Source: an uncultured Rhodospirillaceae bacterium
GTDB taxonomy: Bacteria; Pseudomonadota; Alphaproteobacteria; Dongiales; Dongiaceae
DNA length: 64,000 nucleotides
Assembly (NCBI GenBank): GCA_902826565.1
Contig: CADEFF010000011.1
Location: 2,375 to 66,374 of the forward strand
Direction of reading: 5' to 3'
The notes under the pieces are model-generated. The model saw only the letters and a list, made by a program, of their open reading frames with translations, made no database searches and was not told where the DNA came from. This document shows positions 18,030-25,912 of this stretch, one piece after another (the first letter of the stretch is position 1; each line of letters starts with the position of its first letter). The position numbers were made by a program, and so were the translations under genes.

Positions 18030-18565
18030 TGAAGCGGCTTCGCGTAGGCGACCGACGGCTCGAGATGGCCCGTCAGCATCGCGATGCGCTTCACGATCTC
18101 CGCGAGGCCCTGCAAGGCGAGGAGCGCGAAGCCGAGCGGCAGGAGCAGCTTCGCCGGCCAGCGCGGCAGGCCGCCGGCATTGCTCGAGATCTCATTGTGG
18201 GCGAAGGACTCGACGAACAGCGGCCAGCACATCCATCCCAGGATCACCACGGCCGGCATCAGGAAGAGGATATGGCCGGCGAGATCGATCCAGAGACGCG
18301 CGCGCGGCGAACGACCGCCATAGAGGAGATCGACCCGCACATGCTCGTTCATCTTCAGGGTATAGGCGGCGCCGAGCATGAAGATCGCGCCGAAGAGATA
18401 CCATTGGATCTCGAGCCAGGCGTTCGAGCTGAGGCCGAGGCTGTAGCGCGACACCGCATTGCCCGCGCTGATGAGGATCGCGAGCAGCACGCAGCAGGCG
18501 GCGAACCTGCCGACCCATCGGTTGATCCAGTCGACGGCGCGGCTCGCGCCGAGCAGGAATTCCAC
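18026..18565 (-). CDS. TRAP transporter small permease (DctQ family)
   Basis: This 179-residue membrane protein has four predicted transmembrane helices and the DctQ pattern. WLEIQWYLFGAIFMLGAAYTLKMNEHVRVDLLYG is visible across residues of about 47-80 (shown here as the family's conserved W-x-Q/W and N-x-H-V-R-V-D elements). The start is GTG at 18565; no alternative ATG gives the first helix. It partners with DctM and the TakP-like binding protein to take up a carboxylic acid, possibly a 2-oxo acid. Confidence 0.88.
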   Translation of the reverse strand: MEFLLGASRAVDWINRWVGRFAACCVLLAILISAGNAVSRYSLGLSSNAWLEIQWYLFGAIFMLGAAYTLKMNEHVRVDLLYGGRSPRARLWIDLAGHILFLMPAVVILGWMCWPLFVESFAHNEISSNAGGLPRWPAKLLLPLGFALLALQGLAEIVKRIAMLTGHLEPSVAYAKPLQ

Positions 18566-18865
18566 GGAAGCGCTGTTTCCCCTGACGATCTTCGCGACGT
18601 CTCTTGGCGGACGCCCGACGGCCGCTTTCGCACGGCCGCCGGGCGCTACTCTGCGCCCTGCGCCCGTTCCGGCTCAACCGGAATTTGCCGCGGACGGCAT
18701 TGCTTTCGCCCGCCCCATATCCGCACTGCTCGTGCTTGACGGACACGCACTTGCCACGGCGACCGCCATTGCCTTGCCGCGAACCGCGCCGATATTCGCA
18801 AGACCGAGCGCGCGACAGCGACCGACGACAGCAACCGACAGGCGCCATTCCGGAAGGTTCCCTGC
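18566..18865. other. Divergent intergenic region, no gene seen
   Basis: These 300 bases separate the leftward TRAP permease genes from the rightward ASST-like gene and must hold promoters for both. I see no conserved protein, no clear palindrome and no confident -35/-10 pair. A TTGACGGACACG stretch near 18736 is the only -35-like element. Confidence 0.35.
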
Positions 18866-20290
18866 ATGACGACGGACACGGATCGGCAGCGGCGTTCCCG
18901 CCCCCATGTCACGAAGCGCGATCCGGGGGAACCGGGGAACACCCTCCCGATCCTCTTCGGCATTCTGGGCGTCGCCCTCCTCGCCTTTCTCGGCGGCAGC
19001 TATACGATGAACCGTGGCCTCTTCCCCGCCGACTATCTGCGGCGCGCCTTCGACAGCGGCAATGCCCTCTACGACAAGATGACGCGCTATCAGGATCCGG
19101 TGCAGACCGATTTCTGGCAGCCGGCCCGCACCGAAGGGCGCGGCGTGGTCTTCCACGATCCCGCGGCGGCCTACGAAGGCCTGACGCTCTACACCTCGAC
19201 CCACGACCAGCGCGCCTTCCTGATCGACATGGAGGGGCGCCTCGTCCACCAGTGGGCGCTGCCCTTCAGCAAGGTCTGGGACGACACCGCCGCGGTCAAG
19301 AATCCGCAGCCCGACTCCATGGTCTGGATCGAGAAGGCGCATCTCTTCCCGAACGGCGACCTGCTCGCGCTCTATGCGGCGAACGGCGACACCCCCTGGG
19401 GCTACGGGCTCGTGAAGATGGATCGCAACTCGAAAGTGATCTGGCGCTACCTGGAGCACGCCCATCACGATTTCGACATCGACAAGGACGGCAACATATA
19501 TGTGCTGACGCAGGCGATCGCGGAGAACGACCTGCCGGGCTTCGAGCATCTGAACAAGCCGCGCATCGACGATTTCGTGGCGAAGCTCTCGCCCGACGGC
19601 CACGAGCTCGAGCGGTTCTGGGTGACCGGCGCCTTCGCGGGGTCGGGCTTCGGCCGGCGGCTCTATTTCGTGCCCTGGGACGTGCATCAGAGCCGCGGCG
19701 ACTATCTCCATGCCAATGCGGTCGACGTGCTGGACGCGCCGGTCCCCGGCATCCCGGAAAGCCGCGCGGGCCAGGTGCTGCTGTCGCTCCGCGAGGTGAG
19801 CACGGTGGCGCTCGCCGACATGGAGAAGCAGTCGATGGTCTGGGGCGCGACCGGTGCCTGGCTTCGCCAGCACGATGCACAGTTCCTGCCGGACGGCTCG
19901 CTGATGCTGTTCGACAATGAAGGCGCGCCCGGCGGCCACGGGCCGTCGCGGGTGATCGAGCTCGATCCCGCGACCGAGCAGATCACCTGGAGCTACGGCA
20001 ACCGGGCCGACCAGCCGCTCGACAGCGTCGCGCGTTCGAGCGAAACGCGGCTCGCCAACGGCAACACCCTTATCGTCGAGTCGATGGCCAGCCGCATGAT
20101 CGAGGTGACGCCTGCGGGCAGGATCGTCTGGGATTTCGTCAATCCGGTCCGCGGCGGCGCAGCGGAGGACCGGATCCCGGTGATCTTCTGGGCGGAGCGC
20201 TTCGCGCCCGATCGCGACCTCACGCCGGATTTCAGGACCGCTCTCGGCCTCGGCGGGGAAACGCCGCCCGCCGATCCGCCCGTCCGCTGA
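18866..20290 (+). CDS. Membrane-anchored arylsulfotransferase (ASST)-like protein
   Basis: This 474-residue protein has one N-terminal membrane anchor (about 28-48), which places the rest in the periplasm. The remainder is a beta-propeller with repeated blades of the form H-x-F/L-P-N/D-G-x-L/I (AHLFPNGDLLALY, AQFLPDGSLMLFDN, RLANGNTLIVES). This is the arylsulfotransferase family pattern. Candidate active-site histidines occur in HHDFD, LHANAVD and RQHDAQF. Known ASSTs transfer sulfate between phenols, but many propeller proteins with this annotation have no tested activity. The gene is monocistronic and convergent with the GlxA-like regulator gene. Confidence 0.75.
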   Translation: MTTDTDRQRRSRPHVTKRDPGEPGNTLPILFGILGVALLAFLGGSYTMNRGLFPADYLRRAFDSGNALYDKMTRYQDPVQTDFWQPARTEGRGVVFHDPAAAYEGLTLYTSTHDQRAFLIDMEGRLVHQWALPFSKVWDDTAAVKNPQPDSMVWIEKAHLFPNGDLLALYAANGDTPWGYGLVKMDRNSKVIWRYLEHAHHDFDIDKDGNIYVLTQAIAENDLPGFEHLNKPRIDDFVAKLSPDGHELERFWVTGAFAGSGFGRRLYFVPWDVHQSRGDYLHANAVDVLDAPVPGIPESRAGQVLLSLREVSTVALADMEKQSMVWGATGAWLRQHDAQFLPDGSLMLFDNEGAPGGHGPSRVIELDPATEQITWSYGNRADQPLDSVARSSETRLANGNTLIVESMASRMIEVTPAGRIVWDFVNPVRGGAAEDRIPVIFWAERFAPDRDLTPDFRTALGLGGETPPADPPVR

Positions 20291-20330
20291 TCCGCCTGCC
20301 GATCCGCCTCTCCCCCGATCCGGGCCGGCC

Positions 20331-21398
20331 TCAATCGCCGCTGAGCGCGCGAAGCCGCGGCGCGCAGCGCCCCGCCTTGGTCGCCACGGAAGACATGACC
20401 GATCCCGGCCAGCGCGGCGTCGGATCGGATTGGGGCCAGGCCTGGCGATACTCGCTCGGCTTCCTGCCGAAGCAGCTCACGAAGGCCCGCGCGAAATAGG
20501 ACATGCCGTTGAAGCCGCAGGCGGCGGACACCTCGCGGACGGACATCTCGGTGTTGGTCAGCAGCACGCGCGCATATTGCAGCCGCAGCACCTGGTTCAG
20601 CCGCACCACCGAGCAGCCCATATATTTCCGCACCAGCCGTTCGAGCTGGCGCTGCGATACGCCGATCGCCTTCGCGATTTCGGGCACGCCCGGCGGATCG
20701 TCGAAATTCTCCTCCATGAGCGCGATCGCGGCCCGCACTTTCGGATGGAGGTCAGGCTCCGCGCTGCCGAGAGTATGGCGCTGCGACGCCTCGGCCGGCT
20801 TCACCGGGTAATGCATGATGATGTCGGCGATCGACATGGCGAGCTGCTGGCCGTGCCGGCGGGCGATCTCGTGCAGCATGAGATCGAGGCTCGCGGTGCC
20901 GCCGGCGCATGTCATGCGTTTCTTGTCGACGGTATAGAGCTGCTCGCGCACCGAGACCTCGGGGAACTGCTCGGCGAAGGCCGCGATGAAGGACCAGTGG
21001 ATGGTCGCCTGGCGTCCCGCGAGCAATCCCGCCCGCGCGAGCAGGTAGGCGCCGAGATCCATGGCGCCGAGCGTGGCGCCCTTGCGATCCTGGTTGCGCA
21101 GCCACTTGAAGAGCTTCGGGTCGTCGAAGCGCTCGGCATCCCAGCTCCCGCAGACGAAGACCAGGTCGAAACCGTCGTCGGCCGCGCCGATCGCGCGCGT
21201 GTCGACGCTGAGGCCGTTGCTCGCCGTGACCTTCCGCCCGTCGATCGAGAGCCATTCCCAGCAATAGAGCGGATGCGGCGTGAAATAGTTCGCCATGCGC
21301 AACGGCTCGATCGCGGCGGTGAGCGCGAGCATGTTGAAGCGAGGAATGAGGACGAAGGCCAGTCGCGAGGGAGGCTCGTCCGCTTCCTCGTTCGTCAT
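20331..21398 (-). CDS. GlxA-family (DJ-1 + AraC) transcriptional regulator
   Basis: This 355-residue regulator has an N-terminal DJ-1/PfpI-like domain (FVLIPRFNMLALTAAIEPLR, then FVCGSWDAERF and CAGGTASLDLMLH) and a C-terminal AraC-type double helix-turn-helix (AIGVSQRQLERLVRKYMGCS and VREVSAACGFNGMSYFARAF). This arrangement is shared with GbdR, ArgR and CdhR of pseudomonads, which control the catabolism of amines and amino acids. I chose the ATG at 21398, preceded by AGGGAG, over the upstream frame. It follows the ABC importer genes on the same strand, so it may regulate them in response to a polyamine or amino acid. Confidence 0.88.
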   Translation of the reverse strand: MTNEEADEPPSRLAFVLIPRFNMLALTAAIEPLRMANYFTPHPLYCWEWLSIDGRKVTASNGLSVDTRAIGAADDGFDLVFVCGSWDAERFDDPKLFKWLRNQDRKGATLGAMDLGAYLLARAGLLAGRQATIHWSFIAAFAEQFPEVSVREQLYTVDKKRMTCAGGTASLDLMLHEIARRHGQQLAMSIADIIMHYPVKPAEASQRHTLGSAEPDLHPKVRAAIALMEENFDDPPGVPEIAKAIGVSQRQLERLVRKYMGCSVVRLNQVLRLQYARVLLTNTEMSVREVSAACGFNGMSYFARAFVSCFGRKPSEYRQAWPQSDPTPRWPGSVMSSVATKAGRCAPRLRALSGD

Positions 21399-21523
21399 GG
21401 CCGCTCTCCCTGGATGCGCGAGGATTCTTGTCGAGATTTTATCGGTCGATGGCGAAAAATTGCAATCCTTCTCCATGCGAGAACCGCGCCCGACCGGGCC
21501 GATTCAACGACGGTTCGGTGTTC

Positions 21524-22630
21524 TTACGGGTTTCGGGACGCGGCGGATTCGGGATCGAGCGCGATGGAGTTTTCCGTGCTCCAGCGGAGGCCGACCCGGT
21601 CGCCGGCCGCGAAGACCGGCGCGCCCGAGCGATTATGACTGGTGGCGAGGATGGTGTGCTCGCCGACCCGGACGGTGTAGCGGGTCGATTCGCCGACGAA
21701 GATCGCGCTATCGACAGTTCCGTCCAACGACCCCGCCGCCGGCGGGCCGAGCAGCACGCATTCGGGCCGCACGAAGAGCTCGATCGGCGTACCCGCCGGT
21801 CGCGGTCCGGTCGCGCTGAAGCCGACGCGAACCCCGGCAAGCTCCGCTTCCGCGGCCCCGGCGGCACCGGAACCCGCGACGCGCGCCGGCAGCAGGTTCG
21901 CCGTGCCGAGGAACTGCGCGACGAACCGCGTGAGCGGCCGGTTATAGACTTCGGTCGGCGTTCCCACCTGCACGAGCCGGCCGCGATCCATGATGGCGAC
22001 GCGGTCGGCCAGCACCATCGCCTCCTCCTGGTCGTGCGTCACATAGACCGTGGTGACGCCGAGCGCGCGCTGGATCCTCTTGACCTCGAGCTGCAACTGC
22101 TCGCGCAGCTTGCGATCGAGCGCGCCCATCGGCTCGTCGAGCAGCAGCAGGCGCGGATCGAAGGCAAGCGCGCGGGCGAGCGCCACGCGCTGCTGCTGGC
22201 CGCCGCTCAACTGGTTCGGATAGCGGCCGCCGAAGCCCGGCAGATGGATGAGGTCGAGCAGCCGCATGACCGTCGCCTCGATCTCCGCACGGCGGCGGCC
22301 GCGCATCCGGAGCGGGAAGCCGATATTCGCCGCGACCGTCATCTTCGGGAAGAGCGCGTAGTTCTGGAACACCACGCCGATGTCGCGCCGGCTCGGCGAC
22401 ATGGCGAGGATGCTGCGGCCGTCCACCAGGATGTCGCCGCTGCTCGGCTGCTCGAAGCCGGCGATCATCATGAGGGTGGTGGTCTTGCCCGAGCCGCTTG
22501 GACCGAGTAGCGCCACGAACTCGCCCTTGGCGATCTCGAGCGACACGTCCCGGACGGCCGGCTCGCCGCTGCCGGCGCCGTAGCTCTTGCCCAGCGCGCG
22601 AAGCGACAGGTTTTGCGGCGGATGCTGCAT
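21524..22630 (-). CDS. Polyamine-type ABC transporter ATP-binding protein
   Basis: This 368-residue ATPase has a Walker A (LLGPSGSGKTTT), a signature motif (LSGGQQQRVALARAL) and a Walker B (LLLLDEPMGALD). A C-terminal TOBE-type domain of about 120 residues follows, as in PotA-like subunits. The ATG at 22630 overlaps the stop codon of the upstream permease gene (TGATG at 22628-22632), which indicates coupling. A much longer frame continues upstream but has no conserved content. With two permeases and a solute-binding protein it forms an importer for putrescine/spermidine-like or other small cationic substrates. Confidence 0.92.
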   Translation of the reverse strand: MQHPPQNLSLRALGKSYGAGSGEPAVRDVSLEIAKGEFVALLGPSGSGKTTTLMMIAGFEQPSSGDILVDGRSILAMSPSRRDIGVVFQNYALFPKMTVAANIGFPLRMRGRRRAEIEATVMRLLDLIHLPGFGGRYPNQLSGGQQQRVALARALAFDPRLLLLDEPMGALDRKLREQLQLEVKRIQRALGVTTVYVTHDQEEAMVLADRVAIMDRGRLVQVGTPTEVYNRPLTRFVAQFLGTANLLPARVAGSGAAGAAEAELAGVRVGFSATGPRPAGTPIELFVRPECVLLGPPAAGSLDGTVDSAIFVGESTRYTVRVGEHTILATSHNRSGAPVFAAGDRVGLRWSTENSIALDPESAASRNP

Positions 22631-23478
22631 CAGGTCCGGCCTCGCACCAGCCCGGCCGCGAACACGCTCTCGTCGCGCAGCAGCTTGTCGTAGCAGTAGA
22701 GGAGCAGCATCGTCAGGATCAGCAGCACCACGGCAAGCGCCGAGGCGAAGCCCCAATCGACCACGTCCTGCACGTTGATCTTGATGAGCCATGCGATGAA
22801 GGTCTCCTTGCGGCCGCCGAGCAGCGCCGGCGTCACGAAGAACCCGATCGACACGATGAAGACGAGCAGCACCCCGCCGGTCACCCCCGCGGAGGACTGC
22901 GGCAGATAGACGTGGAAAAATGCGCGGAGCGGGCTCGCGCCGAGACTCCGCGCCGCCCGCTGGTAATTGGGATCGATCTCGTTCATCACGGCGAACAACG
23001 ACAGCACCATATAGGGAAGCATCACATAGACCATGCCGATCACCGCGCTGAACCGCGTGAAGAGCAGTTGCGGCGGCTCGGTTGCGAAGACATAGGTCCA
23101 GGCAGCCGCGACCGGGCCGCCGGCGCCGAGCAGCACCATCCAGGCGTAGGTGCGCACCAGCAGGCTGGTCCAGAACGGCATCATGACGGCGACGAGCAGC
23201 AGAAGCCGCACCGCGGGGCCGCGGTTCGCGGCGGCATAGGCCAGCGGATAGCCCAGCAGCAGGCAGATCCCCGTCACCACGGCCGAAACCTGGAGCGTCG
23301 TCCAGAAGACCCGCGCATAGACGCTGACCTCGACGATGCGGAGGTAGTTGCCGATGCCGAGCGCGGGATCGGTGAAGCTCCGCTCCACCATGAGCGCGAG
23401 CGGATAGAACAGCACCGCGGTCAGGAACGCGAGGACCGGCGCAAGCAGCAACGCAAGCGTGAGGCGGCTCCCGCTCAT
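22630..23478 (-). CDS. ABC transporter permease, PotB type
   Basis: This 282-residue permease has about six transmembrane helices. The cytoplasmic EAA-like loop (YQRAARSLGASPLRAFFHVYLPQ) contacts the ATPase. The first helix follows a short basic N terminus. It is the PotB/PotH-like half of the channel and is coupled to the downstream ATPase gene. A 163-base gap lies between it and the upstream solute-binding-protein gene. Confidence 0.9.
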   Translation of the reverse strand: MSGSRLTLALLLAPVLAFLTAVLFYPLALMVERSFTDPALGIGNYLRIVEVSVYARVFWTTLQVSAVVTGICLLLGYPLAYAAANRGPAVRLLLLVAVMMPFWTSLLVRTYAWMVLLGAGGPVAAAWTYVFATEPPQLLFTRFSAVIGMVYVMLPYMVLSLFAVMNEIDPNYQRAARSLGASPLRAFFHVYLPQSSAGVTGGVLLVFIVSIGFFVTPALLGGRKETFIAWLIKINVQDVVDWGFASALAVVLLILTMLLLYCYDKLLRDESVFAAGLVRGRT

Positions 23479-23641
23479 TCGGCGTGCTCGCCGAGCCGCG
23501 CGAGGCGGATGCCGGGCATCCTGCGATCGGGATCGAGCGATGTCATGCGCATGACCGTGGCGTCCGGACCGCCGGGACAGGCAGCGGAGACCGCGGACAA
23601 CCGCGGCCTCCGTCCGTCCTGACGCCGCCGACGCCGATCGC

Positions 23642-24715
23642 TCAGGTGATCAGCCAGGCGACGAAGCGCTCGTTCACCTTGGCGAGATGCTCTTCCCACC
23701 AGCCGTAGTCGCGCTTGATCTGCAGGGCGAGATTCTCGGGCGCGCTGTTGATGAGCGGGCGAATCGCCGGGTCGATCAGGTCGATCGCCTTAAGGTTGGA
23801 AGGCCCATAGAAGGTGAGCTCCGCGAACCGCGCCGCCGCTTCCGGCGAGGCCGCCCAGTCGGTCAGCCGCATGGCGTTCTCCTTGTTCGGCGCTCCCTTC
23901 GGGATCGAGAAGAAGGCCGGGTCGAAGAAGCCCTGGTTCCAGACGACCTCGATGGGCGCCCCGTCGCGCTTCGAGATGCCGGCGCGGCCGTTCCACATCT
24001 CCGCGATCACGACGTTCTTGCTGACGAGAATCTCCTGGGACTGCGAGCCGCTTTCCCACCAGACGGTGATCTTGTCGCGGATCTGGTCCGCCTTGGCGAA
24101 GGCGCGATCGAGATCGAGGGGATAGAGCTGGTCGGCGGGAACGCCGTCGGCGATGAGGGCCGCCTCCAGGATCGGCCACGGGCTCTTCCACATGCTGCGC
24201 GGGCCGGGGAATTTCTCCGTGTCCCAGAAATCGGCCCAGCTTTGCGGGCCGGTTCCGTCGGGGAACACGTCGCTGCGATAGGTGATGACATCGCTGGTCG
24301 CCTCGGCGCCGACGCCGAACTCGAAGAACTGCGTTTCCTCCGTCTTGTTGCTCTTGTCGATCAGCGCGTAGTCGATCGGCTCGAGCCAGCCGTTCTTGGC
24401 CGCCGCCGCATAGTCGTTCGAGCCGAGCGTCGTCCAGTCCCACTCGTAGCTGCCGGTCTCGACCGCGCCCTTCATGCCGGCCGCGGTGAAGTTGCCGGCG
24501 GTGACGATCTCGACCTTGATGCCGGTCGCCGCCTCGAACGGCTTGAAATAGGCTTCCGCCTGCGCGTCGGTGTAGGGGCCGCCCCAGCTTCCGACGACGA
24601 CCTTGCCGGCGTCGGCGCGGGCCGGCCGGACGATCGTGGCGGCGAGCGCCGCGGCGCCGCCGAGCTGCAGCGCCTCGCGGCGAGATATCTTCGATTTCAG
24701 TTTCCTGCCGGTCAT
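23642..24715 (-). CDS. ABC transporter solute-binding protein, PotD/PotF type
   Basis: This 357-residue periplasmic protein has a twin-arginine-like signal (SRREALQLGGAAALAA, cut near ARA-DA). The mature start VVVGSWGGPYTDAQAEAYF and the interior YRSDVFPDG, QSWADFWDTEKFPG and NKENAMRLTDW are typical of the polyamine-binding family. It captures the substrate outside the membrane. I chose the ATG at 24715; the open frame upstream of it belongs to a shadow of the neighbouring permease gene. The gene order permease C, binding protein, permease B, ATPase differs from the usual E. coli potABCD order. Confidence 0.9.
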   Translation of the reverse strand: MTGRKLKSKISRREALQLGGAAALAATIVRPARADAGKVVVGSWGGPYTDAQAEAYFKPFEAATGIKVEIVTAGNFTAAGMKGAVETGSYEWDWTTLGSNDYAAAAKNGWLEPIDYALIDKSNKTEETQFFEFGVGAEATSDVITYRSDVFPDGTGPQSWADFWDTEKFPGPRSMWKSPWPILEAALIADGVPADQLYPLDLDRAFAKADQIRDKITVWWESGSQSQEILVSKNVVIAEMWNGRAGISKRDGAPIEVVWNQGFFDPAFFSIPKGAPNKENAMRLTDWAASPEAAARFAELTFYGPSNLKAIDLIDPAIRPLINSAPENLALQIKRDYGWWEEHLAKVNERFVAWLIT

Positions 24716-24795
24716 GAAAACCTCCCTTTGGTTTCTTTCATGGCTTGAGAGAGCCGATCGGGAACATCGTTCGCCCTTCCGGCGCGTGGCCGGCA

Positions 24796-25632
24796 TCAGG
24801 CCGGGGCTCCTTTCGGAGTGGCGCGTCGGCCCGCATGGGCGACGCTCAGGTGCCGCAGCCCGATCGCGGCGAAAATCGCCACGACGGCGACGATCAGCAG
24901 CGCCGAGACCGCCGGTATCACCGGATCGAGCTGGGTAGTGATGCCGCCCCAGATCTGGCGCGGCAGGGTATTCGCCTGGCGGCCACCGATGAAGATCACC
25001 AGCACGACCTCGTCGAACGAGACCGCAAAGGCCGTGATTCCGCCGAGCAGCACGCCCGAGCGAATCCCCGGAAAGGTGACGTGGAGAAAAGCCCTGAAGC
25101 CGCTGGCGCCGAGGCTGAGCGCCGCGCGTTCGAGGTTCATGTTGAAGTCGCGCAGCACCGAGATCGTCATGACGACGACGAACGGGATGCAGAGCAGCGC
25201 ATGGGAGACCGCGACGACCCAGAGATTGCCGACGAGCTTCATCGGCGCGAAGGTGAGGAAGAGCGCGAGCGCCACGATGATGACCGGCACGACCAGCGGC
25301 GTCAGCAGCAAGGCGTAGAGCGCGCGACGGCCGAAGAAGCGGTAGCGCACGATCGCGTAGGAGGCGGGCACGCCGAGCAGCATCGCGATGATCGACGCGA
25401 TGGTCGCCACCTGCAGGCTCATCGCGATGGCCGCGAGCCATTCCTCGCTGGCGAAGAGCTTTCGATAGAGCGCGAAGGAATATCCGGGCGGCGGGAAGGT
25501 GAGCTGTTCCGCCGCGGAGAAAGCCATCGGGAAGATCACGAGGAGCGGAAGCAGGAGGAACAGGGCGCCGCCGATCGCGAGAACGAGTTGCGCGGTACCG
25601 ACCCATCCGTCTTGTAGAGGTGGACGCTGCAT
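24796..25632 (-). CDS. ABC transporter permease, PotC type
   Basis: This 278-residue permease has six membrane helices and the EAA-like loop LERAALSLGASGFRAFLHVTFPGI. It has the N-terminal LVLAIGGALFLLLPLLVIFP helix and GGITAFAVSFDEVVLVIFI near the end, both as in PotC/PotI proteins. It is the first gene of the leftward importer operon; an 80-base gap separates it from the binding-protein gene. The ATG at 25632 gives the family's normal length. Confidence 0.9.
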   Translation of the reverse strand: MQRPPLQDGWVGTAQLVLAIGGALFLLLPLLVIFPMAFSAAEQLTFPPPGYSFALYRKLFASEEWLAAIAMSLQVATIASIIAMLLGVPASYAIVRYRFFGRRALYALLLTPLVVPVIIVALALFLTFAPMKLVGNLWVVAVSHALLCIPFVVVMTISVLRDFNMNLERAALSLGASGFRAFLHVTFPGIRSGVLLGGITAFAVSFDEVVLVIFIGGRQANTLPRQIWGGITTQLDPVIPAVSALLIVAVVAIFAAIGLRHLSVAHAGRRATPKGAPA

Positions 25633-25912
25633 CGCCTCTTCGGTCTTCCAGTCGGCAGGACGCTCGTGAACAGTCCGAAGCTAATCGGCAGCGCAACGCG
25701 AAGTCAACGCAATGCGCGCCGCCGGCGCTCGACGCGAACGCATCCCGCTTTCGCTATCGAACGAGCGGGTTCACATAGACAACGGCCGCGCGACAGCGTG
25801 CAGAATTTTCTCGCCACAACGTGACGGATTCCTGCAAAGCGCGATGACGCCATTGCCCACAGTCTTTGCGCATTGCATTTCTGCCGCGCCGACAAGCGCC
25901 CGGACGCACCTC
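25633..25912. other. Divergent intergenic region, no gene seen
   Basis: These 280 bases lie between the importer operon and the acyl-CoA synthetase gene. An open frame runs in from 25712, in phase with the synthetase, but its residues are not conserved-looking and the CoA-binding domain begins only after 25913. No operator or clear promoter could be assigned. Confidence 0.35.

Noticed and set aside
20270-20330. Short CCGATCCGCC repeats between the ASST-like and GlxA-like genes
   Set aside because: They are brief, imperfect and explained by local GC-rich sequence; no hairpin or T-run supports a terminator.
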